From Vicingaceae bacterium (GTDB lineage Bacteria > Bacteroidota > Bacteroidia > Flavobacteriales_E > Vicingaceae), in contig JAOKVV010000017.1 of NCBI GenBank assembly GCA_028336925.1, positions 1-34,788 on the forward strand: 34,788 bases of DNA, given 5' to 3'. Shown here piece by piece: positions 1-8,093 of the stretch. Position 1 is the stretch's first letter. Each line of letters starts with the position of its first letter. The notes below the pieces were generated by a model. The model had not been told where the DNA came from, ran no database searches, and saw nothing but the letters and a program-made list of their open reading frames with translations. A program made the position numbers and the translations under genes.

Positions 1-1301
1 GAAATACTTTTTTAGTAGACGGTAGCGGAGGTTTGAGATATCTTTCCGGTGGAACCAATGCAAACATATCTTCTACACCAAACGTTATTACTCGAGGTCA
101 GTGGACGCATGTTGCTTTTGTGTTAAACAATGGAACAGGATTTCTTTACGTGGATAGAGTTCAGGTAGGATCCGGTTCATTAACCACCGTAAATACGCCT
201 ACAGGTAATGCTAGTATTACTATTGGACAACGGGTAATAGGTGGAAATATTCCTTTTTCAGGAATTATTGATGAAGTTAGAATTTGGAATATTGCTTTAG
301 ATACAATGCAACTAAATGCTAATATGAATACTGAGTTTTGTACATTACCAAACGGATTAATTTCATATTACACACTAAATGAAGGTACTGCTAGCGGAAA
401 TAACTTATCTAGTACTACAGCAATCGATCAAGTAGCTAGTAATAATGGTACTCTAAATGGATTTGCTTTAACCGGTACTACTTCTAACTGGGTGTTGGGA
501 GCAGCCTCCATTTCAAGTGGAAAATCATTTGACACAGTTGCCATTACTAACTGCCAGCCCATCACTTCGCCTAGTGGACTTTATATCTATTCCACATCAG
601 GTAGCTACATTGATACCATACCTAATTCAATCAATTGCGATAGTATCATCACAACTAATTTTACACGATTAAATAATACTACATACACCAACCTTACAAT
701 CAGCTCTTGTGGCGCCTATTCATCCCCAAGTGGAAATATAATTTTTAATACATCCGGTACGTATTTAGACACTATTATTACATTTCAAGGTTGTGACAGT
801 ATCTTCGCAATAAACCTAACAGTCAACAATATAACAACCGCAATTACCATTTCAGGAAATGTTCTAACTGCTGCAGAAACAGGTGCACGTTACCGATGGT
901 TAGATTGCAACAATGGCTTTGCTGCACTTCCAAATGATACTAATAGAATTTTAAGCGCTACAGCTAATGGATTATATGCTGTGGAGATTACTAAAAATGG
1001 TTGCATTGACACGTCTTCATGTGTACCTGTTGTAGGCGTAGGAATAGAAGAACTTGATTTCAAGAACCTAATAAGCATTTCAAATAACCCAACAAACGAC
1101 TATTTTTGGTTAACCAACAATTCTCAAATGGAAATCACCTCTACTTTGTACAATCTTAATGGACAGGTATTAACAACCACGCCTAACTCATTAAACGATA
1201 TAACTATGTTTGACCTAAGTGATTTACCAAAAGGAATATATTTATTAAATGTTATAAGTGAAACAGGTAGTATCACAAACTTTAAGGTTATTAGGAATTA
1301 A
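1..1301 (+). CDS. Secreted LamG-domain protein with T9SS sorting domain (5' truncated)
   Basis: The frame is open from the first bases of the window, so the start lies upstream and only the C-terminal part is here. Order of parts: the end of a LamG/concanavalin A-like domain (GQWTHVAFVLNNGTGFLYVD, then GIIDEVRIWN); two tandem repeats of about 50 residues with the pattern C..SPSG..STSG.Y.DTI....CDSI (about 543-836); a linker with NGLYAVEITKNGC; and a C-terminal type A sorting domain (SNNPTNDYFW, NLNGQVL, LPKGIYLLNV) ending in FKVIRN. Such C-terminal domains direct proteins through the Bacteroidota type IX secretion system to the surface or medium. LamG modules usually bind glycans or proteins, so an adhesin or exoprotein is likely. 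The ligand and any N-terminal catalytic domain cannot be known from this fragment. Confidence 0.85.
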   Translation, partial: NTFLVDGSGGLRYLSGGTNANISSTPNVITRGQWTHVAFVLNNGTGFLYVDRVQVGSGSLTTVNTPTGNASITIGQRVIGGNIPFSGIIDEVRIWNIALDTMQLNANMNTEFCTLPNGLISYYTLNEGTASGNNLSSTTAIDQVASNNGTLNGFALTGTTSNWVLGAASISSGKSFDTVAITNCQPITSPSGLYIYSTSGSYIDTIPNSINCDSIITTNFTRLNNTTYTNLTISSCGAYSSPSGNIIFNTSGTYLDTIITFQGCDSIFAINLTVNNITTAITISGNVLTAAETGARYRWLDCNNGFAALPNDTNRILSATANGLYAVEITKNGCIDTSSCVPVVGVGIEELDFKNLISISNNPTNDYFWLTNNSQMEITSTLYNLNGQVLTTTPNSLNDITMFDLSDLPKGIYLLNVISETGSITNFKVIRN

Positions 1302-1327
1302 GCTAAAGAAAGCAAATAGTCATAATT

Positions 1328-1852
1328 TTGATCATTAAAATAAAGGCTTTAGCCTTATTTATTGTTTTTATCCCGCTTTTTATAAAGGCTCAGACAGGAT
1401 TTTATGATAGAAACACAAAGCTGAATGGCTACTTGGACTCTATCAGTAATATAACTGGTTTTGATTCATTGGTCTTGAATAATTATGAATTATCCGAACA
1501 ACTACCAGACGGTGGGGCTTCACTTATTGGCTATTACCACAACAGTAAGTTAATTAAATTGAAAAGTTGGTTTGGTTTATCTTATGGAGTGATTAGTCGT
1601 GAATATTTTCTAAAAAACGACAGTCTCTTTTTAGTTATAGAACAATTTAATGGATATCTATATGATGATGAGCTTAATGGATTTAATTACACCAAATTCG
1701 ATATCAGCTACAATGGTTGGTTCGTGTTCAAAAATAATCTACTGATCGACATGACAAGTCTAGGTCATGGGAGGTTTGAAGATGATTCCTTAAACCCTGA
1801 GAGGATTTTACTAGAAGAGTTCAACGCCTACAAAAAAAAGCTTACCAAGTAA
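1328..1852 (+). CDS. Secreted protein of unknown function
   Basis: I do not recognise the family. The 174-residue product begins with a hydrophobic signal peptide (KALALFIVFIPLFIKAQ), with cleavage expected after the A of KAQ, so it is probably periplasmic or surface exposed. The mature part is polar, rich in Asn, Asp and Tyr, and has no Cys or repeat. The start is uncertain: no ATG lies in frame before the signal peptide, and TTG at 1328 is the best available codon. It follows the LamG gene by 26 bases and could be co-transcribed with it. Confidence 0.6.
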   Translation: MIIKIKALALFIVFIPLFIKAQTGFYDRNTKLNGYLDSISNITGFDSLVLNNYELSEQLPDGGASLIGYYHNSKLIKLKSWFGLSYGVISREYFLKNDSLFLVIEQFNGYLYDDELNGFNYTKFDISYNGWFVFKNNLLIDMTSLGHGRFEDDSLNPERILLEEFNAYKKKLTK

Positions 1853-2203
1853 CTTTTGCCTAACTTTCAAAAAAACAGAACCTACTAACCTGAATTCGAT
1901 TATTATTGAAAGGTTCAATTTTTTAAATATAGTGATGCACAATACAGGTTTTTAAATACATAGTCCCGTAATGAGTAAATGGATTTACAACGAGTTATGT
2001 TTTCAAAATCTAACACAGTAGATAGATATATTTGAAAAAGCTTTCAGGCTAAATAATTCTAATGTAATTGACTTTAAAGTCTATAAATGTTGATTTTAAT
2101 GTTAATTGCAAAGGTTTATAAATTAATTGATTTATAGTTTTCTGAATTCTCAAGAATAGCCGAACTCAGGTTACTATAAAACAAATCCTAACAACAATAC
2201 AAA
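1853..2203. other. Gene-free interval, 351 bases
   Basis: No convincing ORF. A weak inverted repeat GAACCT (1878-1883) / AGGTTC (1911-1916) followed by a T-run might end transcription of the secreted-protein genes, but its loop is about 27 bases. A second AT-only inverted repeat, TATAAAT (2117-2123) / ATTTATA (2130-2136), lies about 70 bases before the NYN gene and may belong to its promoter region. Neither is strong. Confidence 0.4.
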
Positions 2204-2950
2204 ATGAACGATAAAAAACTAGCAGTACTTATAGATGCCGATAATGTACCTTATGCCAACGTAAAAGAAATGATGGATGAAATCGCTAAATATGGCAACC
2301 CAACTATCAAAAGAATTTATGCTGATTGGACCAAACCGCATGTTTCTGGCTGGAAAAATGTATTATTAGAAAATGCCATTACTCCTATTCAGCAGTATAG
2401 CTACACCACCGGTAAAAATTCTAGCGATAGTGCTTTAATTATTGATGCAATGGACCTACTTTACTCTAAAAAAGTAGACGGATTTTGCATCGTATCTAGC
2501 GACAGCGATTTTACTCGATTGGCAACAAGATTAAGAGAAGCGGCTATGTTGGTTATTGGAATTGGTGAAAAGAAAACTCCTCGTCCATTTATTACTGCTT
2601 GCGACAAATTTATCTACATCGAAATTTTAAAGAAAGCGCAAGAACAAGACAATGCCGAGAAACCAAACAAACAGACAAAAGCTACATCAGATGAGGATGC
2701 TGTTAGTAAGGTCGACAAAAGTCTTAGAAAATTAATTCGCGAAAGTGTGGATGAAATTTCAGATGACAGTGGTTGGGCTTTTCTGGGAGAGCTTGGTAGC
2801 TTCATTATTAAAAAACGCCCCGATTTTGATCCACGTAATTATGGTTTCCCTAAACTTTACCCATTTATTAAAAGCTTGGGAGATTTTGAAATAGAAGTCA
2901 AAGAAACTGGAGAAAAAAACATTCGATTAATTTATCTGAGAAATAAATAA
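2204..2950 (+). CDS. NYN-domain RNase-like protein with OST-HTH/LOTUS domain
   Basis: Residues 5-143 are a NYN (PIN-like, DUF88/LabA-type) domain. It has the acidic residues expected of a metal-dependent nuclease: LIDADN (D11, D13), NSSDSALIIDAMDL (D75, D81) and VSSDSDF (D100, D102). After a charged linker (145-170), residues 171-248 form an OST-HTH/LOTUS domain (WAFLGELGSFIIKKRPDFDP..YGFPKLYPFI), a winged-helix fold linked to RNA binding. Together these point to a cytoplasmic RNA-processing or RNA-decay protein. Length and order match NYN-OST-HTH proteins known in many bacteria. It stands alone, with intergenic space on both sides, so the context does not give a substrate. Confidence 0.88.
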   Translation: MNDKKLAVLIDADNVPYANVKEMMDEIAKYGNPTIKRIYADWTKPHVSGWKNVLLENAITPIQQYSYTTGKNSSDSALIIDAMDLLYSKKVDGFCIVSSDSDFTRLATRLREAAMLVIGIGEKKTPRPFITACDKFIYIEILKKAQEQDNAEKPNKQTKATSDEDAVSKVDKSLRKLIRESVDEISDDSGWAFLGELGSFIIKKRPDFDPRNYGFPKLYPFIKSLGDFEIEVKETGEKNIRLIYLRNK

Positions 2951-3183
2951 GCAAAGTGTTGTTAAATTTTAAAATCAAAGGAGTTAAAGGAACATATCAA
3001 TTACAATGCAATTTAAGGAACGGCCTTGATTTTTTTGATCATTTTGTTTCAGGACAAAAGAACATTATAGAAATGTTATATTTCAACAACACAATTCAAG
3101 AGACAAATTCATATTCAATTCAAAAATTTTAATTGTAAAACAATGATTCGTTATGTAAAAATCTGATTTTACTATTTATACGC

Positions 3184-3615
3184 TTAAAAAAATAGCATAA
3201 AGCCCATTCCCATTACTGCTACAATAAAATAAGGAACTAGTGCACCTGCTCCAGGATAATCTTTCGCCAATCGCTGCCCAAAGAATAAAGCACCTAATGA
3301 AACCGCTGAAAGTAATAGACCTAATTCTAAAAATAAATCGTTTCCAATGATTGAGCCGTAAATTCCTATGAGTGATAAAGCACCTGCTAAAATTTCTGCA
3401 ACAGTTATCTTCAGTAACATAAAAGGAACAATTCCTGATAAAATAGAATTTTGAAAATGCCCCTTTAACCAGCCCAAATTGTCTTTCCAATTAAATACCT
3501 TATCCAAACCTGACTGTAAAAAGAGTATTGCGAAGAAAGCAGCAAGGATTATTTTTATAATTATTACTCCCAAATCATGGTTTCCTTCTCCGAAAATCGA
3601 ATACATCAATATCAT
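3184..3615 (-). CDS. DoxX-like four-helix membrane protein
   Basis: A 143-residue integral membrane protein with four hydrophobic segments and the DoxX-type feature LFLQSGLDKVFNWKDN near the first helix. DoxX-family proteins are small inner-membrane proteins, often placed beside oxidoreductases and linked to quinone or redox-stress functions; the exact reaction here is unknown. The start is ambiguous: GTG at 3624 sits 1 base after the upstream stop, ATG at 3615 (used here) adds no overlap, and ATG at 3606 is also possible. It is the second gene of a two-gene minus-strand operon with an NADPH-dependent FMN reductase, which supports a redox role. Confidence 0.75.
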   Translation of the reverse strand: MILMYSIFGEGNHDLGVIIIKIILAAFFAILFLQSGLDKVFNWKDNLGWLKGHFQNSILSGIVPFMLLKITVAEILAGALSLIGIYGSIIGNDLFLELGLLLSAVSLGALFFGQRLAKDYPGAGALVPYFIVAVMGMGFMLFF

Positions 3616-3625
3616 TTTAAACACT

Positions 3626-4147
3626 TTAATAATTAATAAATTTAGTTAACTGCGAATTGATCGCCATTTTAGTAGGCTCATCAATTACATTTCCTTCTGC
3701 GTCTAAGATATTATAAATTTGAGAAACAGGAAGCTTTAGAGCCATAACTTCTACTTGTAAGTAATGTAAAACATCGGTCAAATGATCCATACCTCTAAGA
3801 TTACCGGCTCTTCCTGCTGCTACACCTAAGAGCGCCGCTTTTTTACCGGCATAATACTCAGGCTTTACACCATCCATAAATAATTTCAACACACCAGGAA
3901 TACTTCCATTGTACTCAGGAACAATAAAATACAACTTACTAGCAGGTATTATAAATTTCTTAGCAATGTCTGTAAATACCGAAGATTCATAATTGTACAC
4001 CTCATTTAAATCTAAATTTTCAGGTAATTCATCAAGTGAAAAAACGTGTACCTCTTCCCCTTGTTCTTTTAGCCACTTTAAGCAATAATCGGCAAACTTT
4101 TGTGTTTTGTTTCCTCTTCTGTTTGAGGATGAAATAATGGTTATCAT
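3626..4147 (-). CDS. NADPH-dependent FMN reductase family protein
   Basis: A 173-residue flavodoxin-fold oxidoreductase. The N-terminal strand and phosphate loop (ISSSNRRGNKTQKFA, residues 5-19) and the motif VPEYNGSIPGVLKLFMDG are hallmarks of the NAD(P)H-dependent FMN/quinone reductase family. Expected activity is two-electron transfer from NADPH to flavin, quinone or a similar acceptor in the cytoplasm. It is first in an operon with the DoxX-like gene, whose GTG start would be only 1 base away. A perfect 14-base palindrome lies 13 bases upstream of the ATG and is a candidate operator. The physiological substrate cannot be assigned. Confidence 0.85.
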   Translation of the reverse strand: MITIISSSNRRGNKTQKFADYCLKWLKEQGEEVHVFSLDELPENLDLNEVYNYESSVFTDIAKKFIIPASKLYFIVPEYNGSIPGVLKLFMDGVKPEYYAGKKAALLGVAAGRAGNLRGMDHLTDVLHYLQVEVMALKLPVSQIYNILDAEGNVIDEPTKMAINSQLTKFINY

Positions 4148-4159
4148 TGGTTATCAATT

Positions 4160-4173
4160 AACATAATTATGTT
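4160..4173. promoter_or_regulatory. Perfect 14-base palindrome, candidate operator
   Basis: AACATAATTATGTT is identical to its reverse complement and lies 13 bases before the ATG of the FMN-reductase gene, in the space shared with the divergent UPF0173 gene. Its place suggests a repressor site, for example for a winged-helix regulator. Being AT-rich, it could be chance. Confidence 0.35.
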
Positions 4174-4328
4174 TAAAAATTGTTCTTAACTTTTTCAGAT
4201 TACCCACTATAAAAGTGGTAATTTCGAATAAGCTAAGTGACGTAAAAAACGAGTCGCGAAATTAGGTATTAACAACTACTTAACAGAATTGAAAACAAAA
4301 AAATACTACATTTAAAACTCCCCGAGTC

Positions 4329-5009
4329 ATGAAAATAACATATTATGGTCATTCTTGTTTTGGAGTTGAAGTAGCATCTATTAAAATAGTGTTTGATCCA
4401 TTTATTCAACCGAATAAATTAGCTTCATCCATTAATTTAACCGAAATAGAGGCTGACTATATGGTGGTTTCACATGGTCACGAAGACCATACGGCAGATT
4501 TAATAGAACTAGCTAAACAAACAAATGCCACCGTAATTTCAAATTATGAAATTATAGAATGGGTTAAGAGTAAAGGAATTAAAAAGGTACATGCCATGAA
4601 TACAGGCGGAAGCTTTACATTCGATTTTGGTACTATCAAATCTGTTTTTGCTGCACATTCAAGCAGTTTGCCTGATGGTACATATGGAGGAAATCCCAAT
4701 GGATACATCATTAAAGCAAATAAGAAAACACTCTATTACGCAGGAGACACAGCGCTAACAACTGAAATGAAACTAATTGGAGAATTTGAAAATGTAGATT
4801 TATCTATTCTACCAATTGGCGACAACTTCACCATGGGAATTAATGATGCCATTATAGCCGCTAACTTTATCGACTGTAATGAAGTCATAGGAATGCATTT
4901 CGATACATTCCCTCCTATCAAAATAGATCATAACAAAGCAATTAAAGCATTTAAAAATAAAGGGGTAAACCTTCAATTATTATCAATCGGTCAAACCGTA
5001 GCAATTTAA
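4329..5009 (+). CDS. UPF0173-type metal-dependent hydrolase (metallo-beta-lactamase fold)
   Basis: A 226-residue protein with the full metallo-beta-lactamase metal-site set: MVVSHGHEDH (H49, H51, D53, H54), H110 in FAAHSSS, D140 in YYAGDTAL and H190 in IGMHFDTFP. The compact length and the opening MKITYYGHSCF are typical of UPF0173 (YtkL-like) hydrolases, a cytoplasmic family whose natural substrate is not settled. It ends 16 bases before parA and probably shares a transcript with it. That link likely reflects shared promoter use rather than a role in chromosome segregation. Confidence 0.88.
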   Translation: MKITYYGHSCFGVEVASIKIVFDPFIQPNKLASSINLTEIEADYMVVSHGHEDHTADLIELAKQTNATVISNYEIIEWVKSKGIKKVHAMNTGGSFTFDFGTIKSVFAAHSSSLPDGTYGGNPNGYIIKANKKTLYYAGDTALTTEMKLIGEFENVDLSILPIGDNFTMGINDAIIAANFIDCNEVIGMHFDTFPPIKIDHNKAIKAFKNKGVNLQLLSIGQTVAI

Positions 5010-5025
5010 TTTTTACAGTACGAGA

Positions 5026-5838
5026 ATGGGTAAAATTATAGCAATAGCGAATCAAAAAGGTGGCGTAGGAAAAACAACTACTTCCATAAATTTAGCAGCT
5101 GCATTAGGTGTGTTAGAACGAAAAGTTCTAATCATTGATGCAGATCCTCAAGCCAATGCAACCTCAGGAGTTGGTTTTGACCCGAGAAATGTAAAGACAA
5201 GTATTTATGAATGTTTGGTGAATGACGTGGAAGCTAAGGATATTATTCTTTCTACCCAATCCCCTAACTTGGATATATTACCCGGTCATATCGATTTAGT
5301 AGGTGCTGAAATAGAAATGATTAATTTACCCAATAGGGAAAAAATGATGCGCGCAGCTTTGGCTAAAATCAAAGATGATTACGATTTCATTATTATTGAT
5401 TGCTCCCCTTCTTTGGGATTGATTACGCTAAACGCACTTTCGGCGGCCGATTCAGTAATCATTCCGGTACAATGCGAATATTTTGCATTAGAAGGTTTAG
5501 GTAAGTTGTTAAATACCATCAAAATAGTTCAGTCGAGATTGAATACCGATTTAGAAATAGAAGGGCTATTGTTAACCATGTACGACATTAGATTACGACT
5601 TTCTAATCAAGTAGTTGAAGAGGTAAAGACGCATTTCCAACAAATGGTTTTTGACACCATTATTCAGCGAAATACAAAGCTAGGAGAAGCGCCAAGTTAT
5701 GGAGAAACTATTATCATGCATGATGCAACGAGCAAAGGTGCTATCAATTATCTTAATTTAGCACGCGAAGTTTTACAGAAAAATGATTTAACACAAATCA
5801 GTGAATCTGAAAAGGTAATCAATTTAGAAGATGAGTAA
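5026..5838 (+). CDS. parA: Chromosome-partitioning ATPase ParA (Soj)
   Basis: A 270-residue ParA/MinD-superfamily ATPase with the deviant Walker A box KGGVGKTT at residues 11-18, the ADP-contacting LIIDADPQANAT (36-47) and the Walker B-like FIIIDCSPSLG. ParA dimers bind DNA non-specifically in the ATP form and move ParB-parS complexes during chromosome segregation. Length is usual for chromosomal ParA (about 250-270). The gene overlaps parB by 8 bases, which implies translational coupling. The block parA-parB-DUF5683-dapB-lepB is common in Bacteroidota. No transfer signs: composition matches the neighbours and no plasmid genes are nearby. Confidence 0.96.
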   Translation: MGKIIAIANQKGGVGKTTTSINLAAALGVLERKVLIIDADPQANATSGVGFDPRNVKTSIYECLVNDVEAKDIILSTQSPNLDILPGHIDLVGAEIEMINLPNREKMMRAALAKIKDDYDFIIIDCSPSLGLITLNALSAADSVIIPVQCEYFALEGLGKLLNTIKIVQSRLNTDLEIEGLLLTMYDIRLRLSNQVVEEVKTHFQQMVFDTIIQRNTKLGEAPSYGETIIMHDATSKGAINYLNLAREVLQKNDLTQISESEKVINLEDE

Positions 5839-6724
5839 AAATAAACGAGTATTGGGTAGAGGTTTAAGTGCGCTTTTAGAAAATGATAACACAGACATCA
5901 CCAACAACCAAATAAAAAAAGAGACCTTATCGGAAGCTGTTGGTTCGGTTGCTATGATTTCTATCGGTCAAATTGAAGCAAATCCGTTTCAGCCTAGAAC
6001 CAAGTTTGAAGAAGAAGCATTAACTGATCTTTGTAACTCTATAGCTACTCTAGGTATTATTCAACCTGTTACCGTACGTAAATTAGGATACAATAAATAT
6101 CAACTAATATCAGGTGAAAGAAGGTTTAGAGCTTCTCAATTAGTCGGTTTAGATGAAATTCCTGCATACATTCGTATTGCAAATGACCAAGCAATGCTTG
6201 AAATGGCATTGGTTGAGAATATTCAACGGGCAGATTTAGATGCCGTAGAAGTTGCAATCAGTTACCAGCGATTAATTGATGAATGTAAATTGACCCAAGA
6301 GGAACTTTCGCACCGTGTAGGTAAAAAAAGAAGTACAGTCGCTAACTATTTGAGATTATTAAAGCTTCCCGCTGAAATACAGAATGCTATTGTAGACAAA
6401 ACCATTACCATGGGTCATGCAAGAGCATTAATAAATCTGCAAGATACAGCCACTCAGTTGAAAATGTTTAAAGAAATTCTTCAAAACGAATTATCTGTAA
6501 GACAAACAGAGGAATTAGTGAAGGAGCGAAAGCCATCAAAAACGGTTAAAAAAGCAGCACCGGTTCCTTTATCTTTTCATGAACAAAAAATGAAAGCCGA
6601 TTTAAGTGAGTTTTTTCAAACAACCGTAAAGTTGCAGCGAAACAACGAGGAGACTGGTAAAATTGTTATCCCATTTGAATCTCAAGATCATTTATTGAGA
6701 ATCATGGAATTATTAGACCTGTAA
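5831..6724 (+). CDS. parB: Chromosome-partitioning protein ParB (Spo0J)
   Basis: A 297-residue ParB with the usual N-terminal signature (RVLGRGLSALLEN, residues 6-18), where ParB proteins contact ParA. The CTP-binding/CTPase core shows PFQPRTKFEEEAL (52-64) and the GERRFRA box (95-101), then ENIQRADLDAVE (129-140). A helix-turn-helix (LTQEELSHRVGKKRSTVANYL, about 154-174) recognises parS. The C-terminal part (about 240-297) should be the dimerisation domain. The start codon lies inside the parA 3' end. I did not see a parS-like 16-base palindrome in this window, so parS is probably elsewhere. Confidence 0.96.
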   Translation: MSKNKRVLGRGLSALLENDNTDITNNQIKKETLSEAVGSVAMISIGQIEANPFQPRTKFEEEALTDLCNSIATLGIIQPVTVRKLGYNKYQLISGERRFRASQLVGLDEIPAYIRIANDQAMLEMALVENIQRADLDAVEVAISYQRLIDECKLTQEELSHRVGKKRSTVANYLRLLKLPAEIQNAIVDKTITMGHARALINLQDTATQLKMFKEILQNELSVRQTEELVKERKPSKTVKKAAPVPLSFHEQKMKADLSEFFQTTVKLQRNNEETGKIVIPFESQDHLLRIMELLDL

Positions 6725-6733
6725 GTTTTCGAT

Positions 6734-7294
6734 TTGACAAAACGACTTTTATATCTAATTCTATTGTTGGGTTTTACTTCATTGCAGTTAAATGCACAAA
6801 GCGATACGACTAAAGTAGATCCTAACTTTATTGAGCATTCTCCCAAAAAGGCAAGTTTACTTTCTGCTATTTTGCCCGGAGCAGGTCAAGTGTACAACAA
6901 AAAATACTGGAAAGTACCTTTAGTATATGGAGCAATTGGAGCAAGTCTCTATTTTGCCCTCGATCAGAAAAAACAATTCGAAGAATTTAAAGACGCCTAT
7001 CTCTATCGTGTTGATGATGATCCTAATACCAATGATGACAAATACACCGGAATTTATACCGATCAAAACCTGCTGACATTAATTGAAAATAGACGGAGAA
7101 ATAGGGACTTAATGTTTGTTTTAACAGGCTTTAGTTATATGTTAAACATTGTAGATGCCGCTGTAGATGCCCATTTGTACTATTTTGATGTGAGCGATGA
7201 TTTGCAGGCATCATTTCGCCCAAAATTACTATACAACCCTTACAACCAACACTATACTACAGGAGTTCAACTCAATATTAAATTTAAGCGATAA
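6734..7294 (+). CDS. DUF5683 membrane-associated protein
   Basis: A 186-residue protein with a signal peptide (LLYLILLLGFTSLQLNAQ) followed by SPKKASLLSAILPGAGQVYNKKYWKVPLVYGAIG, a combination typical of DUF5683, a Bacteroidota family without assigned function. It has a second hydrophobic stretch at about residues 45-60 and a polar C-terminal half. It sits 9 bases after parB and is followed by dapB, the usual family location. The start is TTG at 6734, chosen because the signal peptide begins immediately after it and no ATG is in frame upstream. Envelope location is inferred from the signal peptide. Confidence 0.85.
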   Translation: MTKRLLYLILLLGFTSLQLNAQSDTTKVDPNFIEHSPKKASLLSAILPGAGQVYNKKYWKVPLVYGAIGASLYFALDQKKQFEEFKDAYLYRVDDDPNTNDDKYTGIYTDQNLLTLIENRRRNRDLMFVLTGFSYMLNIVDAAVDAHLYYFDVSDDLQASFRPKLLYNPYNQHYTTGVQLNIKFKR

Positions 7295-7372
7295 CCTTTA
7301 AACGCTATATTTCCGCCTTCGATGTAAAAATTGGTGGCAATACAGAAAGACTTCGACTATATTTACAGCGAT

Positions 7373-8089
7373 ATGAAAATAGGATTATATGGATACGGAA
7401 AAATGGGTAAAACCATTGAAAGACTCGCAAAAGAGCGTGGTCATGAAATTATCCTGAAAATAGGTGCTGAAAATGTAGACTCTATTACCGCAGGCGACTT
7501 AAAAAAAGCCGATGTCGTTATTGAATTTACCCGTCCTGAATTGGCCGTATCACACATCACTAATTGTTTTGAAGCAGGTGTTCCTATAATTGTAGGAACT
7601 ACAGGCTGGTATGATTCTTATCCAGAAATTAAAAATACTTGTGAAGCAAAAAATGGAGCGCTACTCGCAGCAACTAATTTTAGTGTTGGTGTCAACTTAT
7701 TTTTTGAACTGAATAAACGATTAGCTCAATTAATGCAGCCTCACTCCTCTTATAATGTATCTGTTGAAGAAATTCATCATACTCAAAAATTGGACGCCCC
7801 AAGTGGAACTGCTATTACCATAACAGAAGGAATTATTGAAAATTATCCCAACAAGAATCAATGGGTAATTGACCAATCACCAAAAGAAAACGACATAGAA
7901 ATAATCGCTAAACGATTACCAGATGTACCAGGTACTCATGAAGTAACCTACACCTCGGTAATTGATGATATTTCTATAAAACATACTGCTCATAACCGTG
8001 ATGGCTTTGCTTTAGGAGCCATAATTGCAGCTGAATTTATTAAAGATAAACATGGTGTTTTTACCATGAACGATGTATTGAAACTATAA
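7373..8089 (+). CDS. dapB: 4-hydroxy-tetrahydrodipicolinate reductase DapB
   Basis: Catalyses NAD(P)H-dependent reduction in the diaminopimelate/lysine pathway, which supplies peptidoglycan and protein synthesis. The 238-residue product opens with the dinucleotide-binding MKIGLYGYGKMGKTIE (GYGKMG at 7-12), has VGTTGWY (74-80), and carries the active-site signature EIHHTQKLDAPSGTA (133-147) with its His pair and Lys139. The open frame begins at TTG 7331, but ATG 7373 is the correct start because the Rossmann strand begins there. The short form is usual in Bacteroidota. A possible -7 element TATATTTC lies at 7306-7313. The gene is 3 codons from lepB and likely co-transcribed with it. Confidence 0.95.
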   Translation: MKIGLYGYGKMGKTIERLAKERGHEIILKIGAENVDSITAGDLKKADVVIEFTRPELAVSHITNCFEAGVPIIVGTTGWYDSYPEIKNTCEAKNGALLAATNFSVGVNLFFELNKRLAQLMQPHSSYNVSVEEIHHTQKLDAPSGTAITITEGIIENYPNKNQWVIDQSPKENDIEIIAKRLPDVPGTHEVTYTSVIDDISIKHTAHNRDGFALGAIIAAEFIKDKHGVFTMNDVLKL

Positions 8090-8093
8090 TATT

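Noticed and set aside
3176-3490. 104-residue minus-strand ORF over the DoxX gene
   Set aside because: Lies within the DoxX frame, which has proper membrane helices; this one has a Cys/Arg-rich shadow composition.
5026-6724. parAB as evidence for a plasmid or for a nearby parS or origin
   Set aside because: The neighbours are chromosomal housekeeping genes in the usual Bacteroidota order. I saw no parS-like palindrome or DnaA-box cluster.
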